Origin: Elmis aenea
Lineage: Eukaryota; Arthropoda; Insecta; Coleoptera; Elmidae
Direction of reading: 5' to 3'
NCBI GenBank assembly: GCA_947652605.1
Contig: OX393579.1
Coordinates: forward strand, 18,373,674 to 18,437,673
DNA length: 64,000 nucleotides
This document shows, piece after piece, positions 11,301 to 19,872 of this stretch. The notes beneath the pieces are model-generated. The model saw only the letters and a program-made list of their open reading frames with translations, searched no databases and had not been told where the DNA came from. The translations under genes and the position numbers were made by a program. How positions within the stretch are numbered: position 1 is the first letter of the stretch; each line of letters opens with the position of its first letter.

Positions 11301-14300
11301 TCCAACAGATTAAACTTCGTATAAAGAACGGCCGGGAACAGCCGGGAACGGCCGGAAACGTCTAGGAACGTCCGCCGAGCGCGAGCGCGCAGCGCGAGTA
11401 GTCTGTGATTGATAATCTGGGAACGTCCGCCGAGCGCGAGCGCGGAGCGCGAGTAGTCTTTGATTGATAAAAAAGAATTGTAATCACCAGTGCAACGCCA
11501 GGTCAATCACCTAGTTATCTATATTGCTTTAATGACGTTTCCAGCTAATGTAAATTTTTTTGGCATTAGATTTTTCTGTTTCTGCTGGATCTCGTGTGTG
11601 CGTTGTCACTGCTGGAGCTCGACAACGTGAAGGTGAGGATCGTTTATCCTTGGTTCAACGTAACACAGATATCATGAAGGGTATTGTTACTCAACTTCTT
11701 AAGCATTCCCCCGACGCCATCCTTTTAATAGTTAGTAATCCCGTTGATATCCTAAGCTATGTTTCTTGGAAAATCAGTGGCTTACCGAAGAACAGAATAG
11801 TTGGATCGGGAACAAATCTTGATACGTCACGGTTTAGGTTTCAATTGTCAAAAAAACTGAATGTTACTTCAGGAAACTGCCATGGTTGGATTATTGGAGA
11901 GCATGGCGATTCAAGTGGTGAGGTTTCTTATGCATTGTATAAGTTTCTCTTGCGATTACATTTATTTTTTTGCTTTGTTGGAGATTTTAAAGTGCTTGAT
12001 TTTTTTAATTACGATATCTAGAAATATTTGTTGTCTTCAAAAAAAAGCTTTTTATTAAAATGAATTTTAATAGTAAAACAGTATTTAAGCAGTATCTTCA
12101 TCTGGTCATTAAATGAGTTTAGATGTGGTAAGAAAAGTTTTGGGAAACTTTGGATACTTTTATCGCCACAGCCAGGGATTGGGGAGTTGGCAGAAAAATA
12201 AACGACTCTTGACTCCCGAGTCGGTATTTTTTTAAAATAGACTTTGACTCCCGACTCCTTTCACCAATTCACTTCTCTGGAGAACTTTAAGAAAATCGGT
12301 AAAGCGGTATCCATTATTTTTAATAATGTTTCTGTTTTTGAACAAATGAACAAAATGTCGTTTCCGTTTTTATTCTTTAAAAAAATTCGGTTAACATAGT
12401 TATTTTGTTTTTGTTTTCGTTGTATTCTCATCCTTAGTAAAAACTGAATCAAAGGGTCGGAAGTCGATGGTTTTTTCGACTACCGACTAGTCCAAATAGC
12501 CTCGACTCCTCGACTCCTTGACTCCGGACTCCGACTCCCCATCCGTGGCTACCGCCTCTCAATTGCAATTATAGACATTTTTTCAACAACATTGTTACAG
12601 CCAATAATATTTATTTATTTGATATTTTGATTTTGAAACAACAAACACTAGTAGTTATACAGTGTGTCCAGAATTCGAGGCTCACCATAGGTAACTTTTA
12701 AACCGTAATAGATTCAAGGTCGGTCAAACAAAACGAAAGTTCCCTACTTTATAGAGCTATACAGCGATGCTTTTGTTTTTGAAAAAAATGAAGGATAATT
12801 TTTGGCGAAAAATCAAAAATAAGTAATTTTTTTACATGAATTTATCTCAGTTGTTATGAGAAATAGCAAAGAACGTTTTTAACAAAAGTGATATAATATT
12901 TTTGATTGATATAAAATGGAGGCAATCAATTTTTTTAATATTGCATATTTTACGAAATACGTACAGCATAAATTTGCATTTTTTAAAATGCAAACCATAG
13001 TTGATTTTAGTGTCATTCGAGAGATTATTGTTTTCTCTTTTCAATGAGGTGCCGTATGATACATTTATTTTAAAATTTGACTGCTCTAATATTAAAAGAC
13101 GATTTTGATGAAAAAAATTATGCAAGCCATGAATTAATATGAAAAAAATTAAGCAAGCCATGAATTAATAACGTCGGGTTTCACCTATTGGCTGATAATA
13201 AACAAAAGAACGCCTTAACAAAGCGTTGCTGTTTCTCGTAAAATATGCAATAATAAAAAAATTGATTGCCGCCGTTTTGTAGCGATCAAAAATATCTACC
13301 ACTTTTGTTAAAAACTTATTTTGCTATATGTCATAACAACTGAGATAAATGCATGTAAAAATATGACTCATTTTTGGTTATTCATCAATATCAAATTCGC
13401 CTTGATTTTTTTTTTCAAAAACAAAAGCCTCGCTGTATTGCGCTATGAAGTAGGCAACTTTTGTCCCATTTGACCGACCTTGTATCTATTACGGTTTAAA
13501 AGTTACCCATGGTGAACCTCGAATTCTGGACACACTGTAACTGTGCCCCATTCATTGTAGTAGGTTTCAGAGGTCACATGGAATTTTTATATTAACAAAT
13601 TTTAAGAACCTGTTTGTTTAAAAAATAAGGGAAAAACGTTTAAGTTGTTAACCAATAAAAAACGTTTTATGAAGAGTTGTGATGGTAAAAAGAGTTTAAT
13701 AAATACATTGTTGAGTTCCTTTTGTATTTGCAAGTTTTGTTGTCGATTTTCATGACTTACACGTGCCAATTAAGTTTGGTAACTTTTTTAATACATATTG
13801 TATTTTTTATAGTTGTAAAAAAGGAACTACAAGAATTTAATTCTTACATCGCTCCTTACTTTACATATCACGATAAACTTTTTCAGTTGTGGTTTGGTCT
13901 GCAGTTAATGTTGGGGGTGTCCATTTAGCTCATGTTTATCCTGAAATAAAAGGAAAACCAAAGGGAGAGTGGTCTGAAATTCACAAAGAAGTAATACAAG
14001 GTGCTTACCATATTATTAAGCTTAAAGGTTACACTTCTTGGGCTATAGCTCTCAGTATAGCCCAACTTGTCCGTTCGATTTTGGAAAATTCAAGGGCCAT
14101 TCACGCAGTGTCTTTACATATTCAAGTAAGTTTATTTTCGTTAATTACAAAATTACATTTTGAGTGCTGCACACAATTAAACTTAGTAATTGTAACAAAA
14201 CAATTTTTTAGTATCTATGTATTGTGTTTTTACATTTCTTTTCATGTTCTTCTATCTTTAAAAGCTGTTTTTCTCAAATTCATAAAAATCAAACCAGTAG

Positions 14301-17300
14301 TTCTTTACCTGTCTACCTTCATAGCCTATTTGAAATTATTATGTTGCCCTAATAATTAATAGTAAAATCGTTATACAGGGTGTCCAGTTTAAAATGAAGT
14401 ACATGGGTATCTCGGAAACCTTTAGAAATACAAAATTGGTTAAATGGGGATTTAGTTGCGCAATTACATGCGTAACAATAATCCAGTTTTACATTTTCAA
14501 TAATAATTTATCCTGTTACGTAGTACCACGATGAAAACGAAAAATGTACATTTTCTTAAAACCTCCATATTAGGTACCTTTATTGAAAAGATTTGTGTGC
14601 CAAATTTTCAGGATCGGAGAAGTAACTAATAAGGATTTTAAAAATGACATTAAAAATATTCCAGGAATACTATGTTTCGCGTGGTCACCTAACTTTTGTT
14701 TTTCTTATGGACGCCATATTGGATTTTTGCATTTTTCAAATCTCCATAACAAATACTTTTTCCGACGACCACTATGTAAAGCGAGTAATTTCGCACGACT
14801 TACTACGACTGAAAATGACAAATTGCGCATGACACCGGAAATTGTGTGCATAGTGCACTTTGCACACAATTTTCTGCACTTTGCACACAATTTCCGCTAC
14901 ACACGCTAAACGCGCTGTCAAGCAAATCTAACCTCACAAGTGTCAAGTGTCACCAACGTCAAAAAAATGTTATTTTCACTATTTTTTGAAAGAATTAATG
15001 ATTATGTGTAACTGGTCGTCGGAAAAGCATAGTGTAAAACTCGTGACTGAGCCACGAGCCGTTAGGCGAGTGGCTTAACTGTCATACTCGTGTGAAATAT
15101 TCAGCTTTCAGCACTAGTTGTACAATATACTATTAAACCATGTAAAGCATCCGTATGCTTAACCTAGGGAAAATATGAAAAATTGCAAAATTAAGGTTTC
15201 ATCACAGTAGGCCTTGGTGTCGTGATTAAACAATTGCAAAAACTATTTCTAACAACTGTCAAATGATACATATTTTTCTGTAGTGCAGAAAAGTTAGTGA
15301 TTTCCAAGTTTTCAATTGATCGTTTTTCAAATAAGCATAAATATGAAATGTTTGAGTGCTTTATTTTCTGTAGGAGAAATGATATTACGACTGGAGAAAT
15401 GTATTTCAATAAATACCAGGAAAGACGTCAGACATTATGTTTTCTGATGAACCATCGACAAAATTCCATTCTTCTCATCTGATCACCATTTTGAAGTCCT
15501 TGACAGTGGCGTTCACGATAGGGATGATACTTGAAACGTCTTAAAATTGTACCGGCTGTTAATTGAGCGACACCTATTGAGTTTTCTATCTCACGTAAAG
15601 ACGTACGGGGATTGTCAGTTCGGGCTTGCAAAACAAAATTTTCTTTCTTTTCATTCGTGCGCCGGTTTCTTTTTAACTTAACAAAGCTTCCGTTAATTAT
15701 TAAGTTATCACGTAATCGCCGAAACATGCTACCTGGCTGACGTCTTTAAGGGCATTTATTGAAATACATTTCTGCAGCCAAAATATCATTTCTTTTACAG
15801 AGAATAAAGCACTCCAACATTCATAGTTATGCTTATTTGAAAAACGATCCATTGAAAACTTGAAAATCACTAACTTGTCTGCATTACAGAAAAATACGTA
15901 TTATTTGACAATAGTTAGAAATAGTTATTGCAATTGTTTAATCGCGGCACCAAGGCCTACTGTGGTGAAACCTTAATTTTGCAAATGTTCATATTTTCCC
16001 TAGGTTAAACATACGGATGCTATACATGGTTGAAAAGCATTTGTTATAGAGATTTGAAAAATGCAAAATCAAATATGGCGCCCATTAGAAAAACAAAAGT
16101 TAGGTATGACCACGCGAAACCATAGTAGGCCTTGAATATTTTTAATGCCATTTTTAAAATCCTTATAGCTGCTTCTCCGATCCTGAAAATTTGTCACACA
16201 AATCTTTTCAAATAAAGGTAATATGGAGGTTTTAAGAAAATGTACATTTTTCGTTTTCATCGTGGTACTACGTAACATGATGAATTATTGAAAATATAAA
16301 ACTGGATTATTGTTACGCATGTAATTGCGCAACTTTTTCCCCATTTAACCGATTTTGTATTTCAAACGGTTTCCGAGATACTCATGTACTTCATTTTAAA
16401 CTGGACACCCTGTATATAATATTTTAAAAAATATATAATTTTAAATATAAAACAGGTTTTAAATTGTTGAAGGGCAATTATATTTTCTATAAAAGCGTGT
16501 TAAAAAAATTTAGGGTGTTGTATTAAATGAAACATAAATTATCGATGTTTAAAGTTTCACAAGTTTTACAAAGCGTAAAAAATGCACTGTATAATATTTT
16601 AAAAATGTAGCTAGGGCAACTGCAAACTGTTAATTAATTTATCGTCAACCCAAATTTCAAATGATATTTTACTGTTTTTTCAAAGTACTTAAATGTTGAC
16701 AATTTTTATAAAAATGTAAATTTCACGAAAATGGTTTAGGTACTTTAGAGACTTTAGAGCTTTAGACTATACAGTCCAGTAGCGTAGCAAGGGGGGGGGC
16801 GGGGGGGGGGGCGGTCCGCCCCGGGTGGCACATTTTTTGGGGCGGCACTTTTAGTCTACCCAAATGGGGTCAAAATGAAATTGTCGGGGTAATGAAGGAA
16901 TAGTAGATATAATAATCACTACTGGCGCTATTAAATTCATAAAAATTAAATTTTAAAAAAGGAATTCTTATCGAAGCTAGAGGATAAAACGGTCTACTTG
17001 ACCTTTCTTCACTGAAAACCCGACCCCTTGTAACGACAGAAATTCCAAGTACCTAATAAAATTTATTATACGGTGCCAACCATTCAATAAAATTATGAAA
17101 CAATTCATTTATTTAAGCCATTAAATTCCATGCAGTTTTAAACTCTATTGTAACACAGATTTTTCACCCTTATTAAAAATAATTTCGTAGGAGTGGGGGC
17201 GATCTGATTAAATAAAATAAAAATCAGAAAAGGTTCTACTGTAAAACTGTAATTTTGGAAGATGGTTAAGTATTCTACATTATCTAGCTTTGCATTAAAA

Positions 17301-19498
17301 CACGTTTGAACGTCTAAAATTTAAAAAAATTCGCCTGCGGCGCATTTCCCCCCCCCCCACATTTTTCTGCCAATCTCTGCTTGGTTTTGGAAAAAGTTTG
17401 CGACCCTTATTTTTAGGGGCGGCAAATTCAGGGACCGCCCCGGGCGGCACAAACTCTCGCTACGCCACTGATACAGTCTGTTCTACAAAATGGGCCCAAG
17501 ACTGCAGCGACTTCAATTGTGATTTAACCATGAACAAACCATGTATATTATTAAACTAGCAGTTAGCCCGTCCTAGGACGGGATTGTCAAGTATGACATA
17601 AGTCAACCCGCGTTACAGATTACTATAATAACATTACAGATTACTATAATAACATAACCTCATGATGATTGTCAAGTATGACATAAGTCAACCCGTAGCT
17701 ATATTCATGCGTTATAGAGTCAGTCACAGATAGATAGACAGCGTCAGGCTGGACTTTTATATTATGGCTGTATTACACTATACAATTTCTTGTACAATTT
17801 CTTGTACAATTTGCTGTCAAAAAATTTTATACTAGATTGTACAGCTGTTGCCAAGTTACAACACGTCTTAGGTCGTAAACTGACACTTCGCGTATGTCAA
17901 TTGACGACATTATAACTTGGCAACAGCTGTACAATCTAGTATAAATTTTTTTGACAGCAAATTGTACAAGAAATTGTACAAGAAATTGTGTAGTGTAATA
18001 CAGCTTTTAGGTATATGGGACAGTCTTAGCTACAACTTGGCGAAAAAAAACTGCTTTAAACAACTTCATTTATTTGTTGTGACGTCACCGACATTTTTGT
18101 TGTATAATTTTTTTGGTGTATTCTTGTAGAGCTTAATCAGTACTTTTCAACGGTCTAGTCTAGACTTTTAGTAGGGTTAAACTATGAAATGTTTGTAAAA
18201 ATGCAAAAAAATAGTTTGGCCTAGTAGGTCATTTAATCAAAACTTCTGTTTAAAAAAATAATTAATCATAATCAAGCAACCTTAAAAACACTTGCTTAAC
18301 TGAGAAGACGACGCCAGTTATGCATAGACAACGATGGCTCACAGTTGCAATTTCTTTAGTCCTGTTTTGTTATCGTTGTGGCATAATATCCAATAGCAGT
18401 GTTCTCATTAGTAATAGTCATTCAGATTCCACTGACTCACAGTTAAGCAAGTGTTTTTAAGGTTGCTTGATTATGAGTAATTATTTTTTTAAACAGAAGT
18501 TTTGACTAAATGTTCTACTAGCTCAAACTAGTTTTTTTTGCCTTTTTTACAAACATTTCATAGTATAGCCCCACTAAAAGTCTAAACCGTTGAAAAATAC
18601 TGAAAATGCTCTACGAGAATACACCAAAAAAGTATACCAACCAATTCTAAAAAAAAAAGGTCGGTGACGTCACAACAAATAAATGAAGGTGTTTAAAGGT
18701 CCACACACACCGGCGCGATCTGGAAGCGGGCGCGGTCGCGGTCACGATAATTGGTAACCATGTTTACTTACTAACGTAACCAGGTTACTAATTATCGTGA
18801 ACGCGCCAAGTCGAGATCGCGCCGCGCCGGTGTGAGTTGACCTTAAAAAAGAATTGTTTTCGCCAAGTTGTAGCTAAGACTGTCCCATTTAATAATATAA
18901 ATGGTCGGTTGCAGTCTTGGGCCCATTTTGTAAAACAGACTTCAAAAGTTTTATGAAGTAAATTTAAATACAAATCCAAAAATATAAAAATTTACAGAAT
19001 ATTTTGCTTAAAATTTTAAAGTTCGAGTCCGTTTCCGGTTGAACCGGAAGTCGTATTGCAACTTCAATATTTTCATCATTGTAATATCTTTTTTATTGTT
19101 TTAGATATTTGTCTGTTTCTATACTTTAGCGCAGCACTACCTATGTAAAGTGTCATACCTTTAACTCTCCGATTAAAAAAAGTAATTTGACTAAATGTTT
19201 GTGGGATCTATCAAAATTCAGTAAAATAACTTGTTGAACTTTACTTCATGGGCGTAAAAGGGAGCGACTCTCAATTAGGGACTAAATAAAATGATTATAG
19301 TCTTTGATTCTCATACCTAAAATTTATTTTTAGGGCTATCACGGCATCAAGGAAGACGTGTTTTTGTCACTTCCAGCAATTTTAGATGGAAATGGAGTGA
19401 CTGATGTTGTCAAACTACGACTCTCAGAATATGAACAAACGGCTTTACAGAAGTCGGCTGCACTTATGGCGAAAATTATAAGTGGTTTAAAAATGTAA
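2190..19498 (+). CDS. Ldh: L-lactate dehydrogenase, five visible exons
   Basis: Cytosolic NADH-dependent interconversion of pyruvate and L-lactate. Joining 2190-2321, 7351-7471, 11570-11917, 13887-14125 and 19334-19498 gives 334 codons plus TAA with no break; insect LDHs are about 332 residues. Numbering from 2190, I see the Rossmann loop G29-A-G31-Q-V-G34, the ribose-binding D54, the specificity loop [11 protein letters not shown] (Q103 marks LDH rather than malate dehydrogenase; R109 catalytic), D169 and R172 in NLDTSRFR, the catalytic H196 in GEHGDSS, and T250 in GYTSWA. Junctions are phase 0, 1, 1 and 0 with GT..AG ends. No Met codon is visible in frame before exon 1: the frame opens after a stop at 2148-2150. 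A short first coding exon must therefore lie upstream, or it was disturbed by the LINE at 1-2072. The gene otherwise looks functional. Confidence 0.92.
2489..3116. mobile_element. Foldback MITE, TACAGGGTGTGTAG ends
   Basis: In Ldh intron 1. The left arm (2489-2592) begins TACAGGGTGTGTAGAAATTG and runs through 'cggaagcgctacacgtg'. The right arm (3018-3116) is its inverted copy ending CCCTGTA. It is 628 bp, flanked by TA and has no coding capacity. TACAGGG ends with a TA target are typical of mariner/Tc1-type non-autonomous elements. Confidence 0.85.
5032..5226. mobile_element. Short TACAGGGTG elements
   Basis: A solo left end TACAGGGTGAGTCACGACGG begins at 5032. A complete 64-bp mini-hairpin lies at 5163-5226 (TACAGGGTGCTCCAAAA .. 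TTTTGGAACACCCTGTA). Both lie inside the Harbinger-like element, so they are younger insertions or remnants of them. Confidence 0.6.
5462..5654. mobile_element. hAT MITE, CAGTGGTTCTTAAC ends
   Basis: Terminal inverted repeats CAGTGGTTCTTAACG / CGGTTAAGAATCACTG and a perfect 8-bp target duplication GTCTATAG at 5454-5461 and 5655-5662, the hAT hallmark. 193 bp, non-coding, nested in the Harbinger-like element. Confidence 0.9.
5870..6055 (-). repeat. Dispersed repeat, copy 1 of 3
   Basis: Reads, on the minus strand, like 35735-35930 and 35165-35375 on the plus strand. Shared blocks include 'ggtatctcggttaccataa' variants, 'tttctcaaaaa' and 'cagatttttgatatc'. The copy at 35.7 kb begins with TACAGGGTGGTC, so the family is probably another TACAGGG-ended MITE. 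This copy lies inside the Harbinger-like element. Confidence 0.55.
6074..6289 (-). CDS. MADF-domain (Myb/SANT-like) exon of the Harbinger-like element
   Basis: Minus-strand exon starting [20 protein letters not shown] and ending KLHNLRNQ directly before a GTAAGA donor (6068-6073). The [20 protein letters not shown] opening and the conserved Arg/Leu-rich end fit the N-terminal half of a MADF DNA-binding domain. Such Myb-like proteins accompany Harbinger transposases and help them bind subterminal sites. No continuing exon was found, so this is a partial gene. It could instead be a captured host MADF exon, but its place within 200 bp of the element terminus argues for the transposon. Confidence 0.6.
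6493..7350. other. Rest of Ldh intron 1, no clear feature
   Basis: AT-rich intron sequence. A run near 6520-6600 has repeated 'aagtgacactta'/'taagtaacactta' and 'ggtggtgcaattg' motifs. These resemble 3270-3370 on the other side of the Harbinger-like element, so that element may sit inside an older degraded repeat. Nothing coding is supported. Confidence 0.4.
7351..7471 (+). CDS. Ldh: Ldh exon, second visible
   Basis: Preceded by the acceptor 'ttaaatgcag'. It encodes [20 protein letters not shown] then [20 protein letters not shown], including the acidic residue at the end of beta-2 that binds the NADH ribose and the conserved MDLQHG helix. It ends one base into a codon (donor GTATCT), completed as GAT by the next exon. 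Confidence 0.9.
7931..8097. mobile_element. hAT-like MITE, CATGGGCGTCCACAG ends
   Basis: 167 bp with terminal inverted repeats CATGGGCGTCCACAG / CTGTGGACGCCCATG and an 8-bp flanking repeat matching at 7 of 8 positions (tgcgcatc at 7923-7930, cgcgcatc at 8098-8105). GC-rich inner arms 'gggggaggta' / 'gcctccccctgg'. In Ldh intron 2. Confidence 0.8.
8119..8340. repeat. Imperfect inverted repeat
   Basis: 'gaaaaaatcttaaatggttc' followed by 'cggagaaaaacgcgaaaaac' at about 8119-8165 is matched in inverted orientation by 'gttttt.gacgtttttctccg' and 'gaaacgtttaagattttttg' at about 8285-8330. Probably a decayed foldback MITE; no clean ends or target duplication seen. Confidence 0.45.
8465..9335 (+). 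mobile_element. mariner/Tc1-type transposon with internal deletion
   Basis: 871 bp in Ldh intron 2. The ends read TACCGGGTGGGGCACGGGAA and, reverse-complemented, TACAGGGTAGGGCATGGGAA, and both continue 'ccaagt'. It contains the two outer thirds of a transposase and lacks the middle, the usual structure of a deletion derivative. Confidence 0.85.
8592..9255 (+). pseudogene. mariner/Tc1-type transposase, middle deleted
   Basis: The ATG at 8592 opens [20 protein letters not shown], a helix-turn-helix DNA-binding domain that includes [16 protein letters not shown]. Near 8890 the frame jumps to [20 protein letters not shown] and then [15 protein letters not shown], the second and third parts of the DDE/D catalytic domain. 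The first catalytic Asp block is deleted. The second Asp of the usual QQDGA motif is Glu here. Stops follow at CDLFL* and QITQIY*. The spacing from that Glu to the Asp of TCD is 41 residues. Confidence 0.75.
9388..9704 (+). mobile_element. Helitron (non-autonomous), first of a head-to-tail pair
   Basis: The 5' end TCTATCTATCTACATATAAA follows an A at 9387. The body contains 'gctatagaatcctaggtccg' and two runs of 'gtccgccgagcgcgagcgcg'. The 3' end has a GC hairpin (CACCCGTGCAACGCCGGGTC) before the terminus at 9701-9704, which reads CTAC instead of the canonical CTAG. About 317 bp. A second copy starts immediately at 9705. Confidence 0.85.
9705..11514 (+). mobile_element. Helitron, second of the pair, interrupted by a foldback
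   Basis: Starts TCTTCTTCTATA directly at the end of the first copy and resumes at 11208 with TAAAAGAGCTTG. It repeats the first copy's body and ends CACCAGTGCAACGCCAGGTC..CACCTAG at 11514 before T 11515. The pair as a whole is inserted between A 9387 and T 11515, as expected for a Helitron. A 1.49 kb foldback sits in its 5' AT-rich leader. Confidence 0.85.
9715..11207. mobile_element. Foldback element, TACAGGGTGTCCCAAATTCG ends
   Basis: 1493 bp inside the second Helitron, flanked by TA. The outer arms (about 9715-9975 and 10948-11207) are near-identical inverted copies containing 'gagtaaatgcatgaggatct'. Symmetry continues inward in patches ('ccaacaacgtttcgtctctt' at 10002 against its complement near 10910; 'aattgtata' blocks near 10290 and 10650). 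No transposase seen. A decayed right end of the same family lies at 59696-59745. Confidence 0.88.
11570..11917 (+). CDS. Ldh: Ldh exon, catalytic core
   Basis: The largest exon, 348 bases, acceptor 'ttggcattag'. It carries the mobile loop [20 protein letters not shown], the NPVDILSYV strand, [20 protein letters not shown] with the substrate-binding Arg and partner Asp, and [14 protein letters not shown] with the proton-relay His. The donor is GTGAGG after the first base of a Val codon. It lies 55 bases after the end of the second Helitron. Confidence 0.95.
12173..12547. mobile_element. hAT-like MITE rich in GACTCC/GGAGTC
   Basis: Left end CAGGGATTGGGGAGTTGGCA; right end reverse-complemented CACGGATGGGGAGTCGGAGT. 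The flanks gccacagc (12165-12172) and gctaccgc match at 6 of 8 bases, so a decayed 8-bp duplication is likely. The ends are packed with 'gactcc' repeats. In Ldh intron 3. Confidence 0.65.
12658..13539. mobile_element. Foldback element, TACAGTGTGTCCAGAATTCG ends
   Basis: 882 bp in Ldh intron 3. The left arm 'aggtaacttttaaaccgtaa' and 'agattcaaggtcggtcaaac' is repeated inverted near 13465-13515, and the ends read TACAGTGTGTCC / GGACACACTGTA. The arms pair for roughly 350 bp each. No coding capacity. The inner right half contains a short direct duplication 'atgcaagccatgaattaata' near 13120 and 13150. Confidence 0.85.
13887..14125 (+). CDS. Ldh: Ldh exon, fourth visible
   Basis: Acceptor 'ctttttcag'. 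It starts with the last two bases of the split Val codon and encodes [20 protein letters not shown], then [20 protein letters not shown] and [20 protein letters not shown]. It includes the Thr of GYTSWA that contacts substrate, and ends HAVSLHIQ before the donor GTAAGT, phase 0. Confidence 0.93.
14758..15030. mobile_element. Nested MITE, TTTTCCGACGACCA ends
   Basis: TTTTCCGACGACCACTATG at the left and 'taactggtcgtcggaaaa' at the right form terminal inverted repeats. The segment is absent from the opposite arm of the enclosing foldback (compare 16020-16060), which acts as an approximate empty site. Confidence 0.6.
15437..15727 (-). pseudogene. Tc1/mariner-type transposase N-terminal fragment
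   Basis: Minus-strand reading frame [20 protein letters not shown] then [20 protein letters not shown] and [20 protein letters not shown], ending [13 protein letters not shown]. This is the helix-turn-helix region that precedes the DDE/D domain in this transposase class; the layout ('TS.RE....GV....A..IL....F.P') matches the transposase at 42164-42658. It ends where the arm of the foldback begins. The catalytic domain is absent. Confidence 0.75.
16777..17470. mobile_element. hAT non-autonomous element, CAGTAGCGTAGC ends
   Basis: 694 bp with a perfect 8-bp target duplication ATACAGTC (16769-16776 and 17471-17478). Right end reverse-complemented: CAGTGGCGTAGCGAGAGTTT. It contains 'gaccgccccgggcggcac' and G- and C-homopolymer runs near 16791-16812 and 17349-17358. 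Related fragments lie at 39169-39226 and, inverted, at 56949-57270. Confidence 0.9.
17556..17763 (-). mobile_element. Helitron/Helentron 3'-end fragment
   Basis: On the minus strand it ends with a perfect hairpin CCCGTCCTAGGACGGG, then CTAACTGCTAG next to T (complement of A 17555). Inside are two copies of 'gtcaagtatgacataagtca' and a start near 'tataaaagtccagcctgacg'. A different family from the Helitrons at 9.4 and 61 kb. Confidence 0.65.
17768..18003. mobile_element. Hairpin MITE, CTGTATTACACTA ends
   Basis: Arms 17768-17862 and 17911-18003 are nearly exact inverted copies: CTGTATTACACTATACAATT / AATTGTGTAGTGTAATACAG, with 'caacagctgtacaat' inside and tandem 'ttcttgtacaa' units. The loop is about 48 bp. 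Confidence 0.85.
18697..18843. mobile_element. Harbinger-like hairpin MITE, AGGTCCACACACACCGG ends
   Basis: 147 bp, flanked by TAA (18694-18696 and 18844-18846). AGGTCCACACACACCGGCGC at the left, complement CCGGTGTGAGTTGACCT at the right; the inner arms 'cgcgatctggaagcgggcgc' and 'gataattggtaac' also pair. The opposite arm of the enclosing foldback (18045-18060) is the empty site. Confidence 0.8.
19015..19175 (+). repeat. Dispersed repeat with TTTCCGGTTGAACCGGAAG core
   Basis: Matches 55260-55475: both have 'gtccgtttccggttgaaccg', 'gaagtcgtat', 'ttgtaatatctttt', 'gcgcagcact' and 'tcatacctt'. The 55 kb copy begins TACAGGGTGTGCTATTTAAA at 55245, so this is probably a decayed TACAGGG MITE. It is in Ldh intron 4 just before the last exon. 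Confidence 0.6.
19334..19498 (+). CDS. Ldh: Ldh last coding exon
   Basis: Acceptor 'tatttttag'. It encodes [20 protein letters not shown] and [20 protein letters not shown], and ends KIISGLKM then TAA at 19496-19498. The DVFLSLPA block and the final leucine/lysine helix are typical of animal LDH C-termini. A possible polyadenylation signal ATTAAA lies near 19617-19622. Confidence 0.93.
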   Translation, partial: GYHGIKEDVFLSLPAILDGNGVTDVVKLRLSEYEQTALQKSAALMAKIISGLKM

Positions 19499-19872
19499 AC
19501 TTACATTTAAACGGAAAATTACTGGACAAATGTTATTTATAATGAATTATAAATAATTTAATTGTTGTATATTATTTCATATTCACATGTATTTGTTGTA
19601 ATATTAAAAAAGCTATGATTAAAGTCAAGTACGAGCTTAGGGTCGCAATAATAAGGTTTGGATGATTCCAATTAAATTTCTCACCCCTGAGATAATGGAA
19701 GGCATAAGATCCGTTAATTATTATTTTTAATTTTCAACTGTTTAAAAACCTTTTTAAAGTTTTAAGTACCGTTAATCGACAAATAAAGGAAGCATACAGA
19801 GATAGTTTTACACATATAAGAAGGATCAAAGGAGTAACACCTAACAGTAGCGAGGCGTGAGAATAAGACTAA

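Larger units (their letters stand above)
14374..16414. mobile_element. Long foldback element with transposase remnant in the loop
   Basis: 2041 bp in Ldh intron 4, flanked by TA. The ends are TACAGGGTGTCCAGTTTAAA and its complement. The arms span about 14374-15435 and 15738-16414 and share, inverted, 'gtacatgggtatctcggaaa', 'ggcgcccatt' variants, and 'taatcgcggcaccaaggcct'-type blocks. The left arm is longer because it holds a nested MITE at about 14758-15140. The roughly 300-bp loop encodes a transposase helix-turn-helix fragment on the minus strand. Confidence 0.85.
16770..18941. mobile_element. Foldback element carrying several nested insertions
   Basis: Outer ends TACAGTCTGTTCTACAAAAT (left, split by a hAT element at 16777-17470) and 'attttgtaaaacagact' (right, 18925-18941). 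The arms share 'gggacagtcttagctacaac', 'aaatgtttgtaaaaatgcaa' and 'gcaaccttaaaaacacttgc' in inverted orientation around a centre near 18390. Insertions in the left arm: hAT 16777-17470, Helitron fragment 17556-17763, hairpin 17768-18003. In the right arm: 18697-18843. Each lacks a counterpart in the opposite arm, so the element records its own insertions. Confidence 0.75.

Noticed and set aside
13722..13928. Hydrophobic 68-codon open frame before the fourth Ldh exon
   Set aside because: It runs through the polypyrimidine tract and acceptor of that exon in another frame; it is an intron artefact.
14583..14909. 108-codon open frame in the arm of the intron 4 foldback
   Set aside because: The inverted arm at 16.1-16.2 kb gives a similar translation on the other strand ([10 protein letters not shown]); it reflects repeat sequence, not a protein.
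16791..16812. G homopolymer runs as a quadruplex regulatory element
   Set aside because: They lie inside a hAT element whose relatives have G/C runs of varying length at the same place; more likely slippage or assembly noise than regulation.
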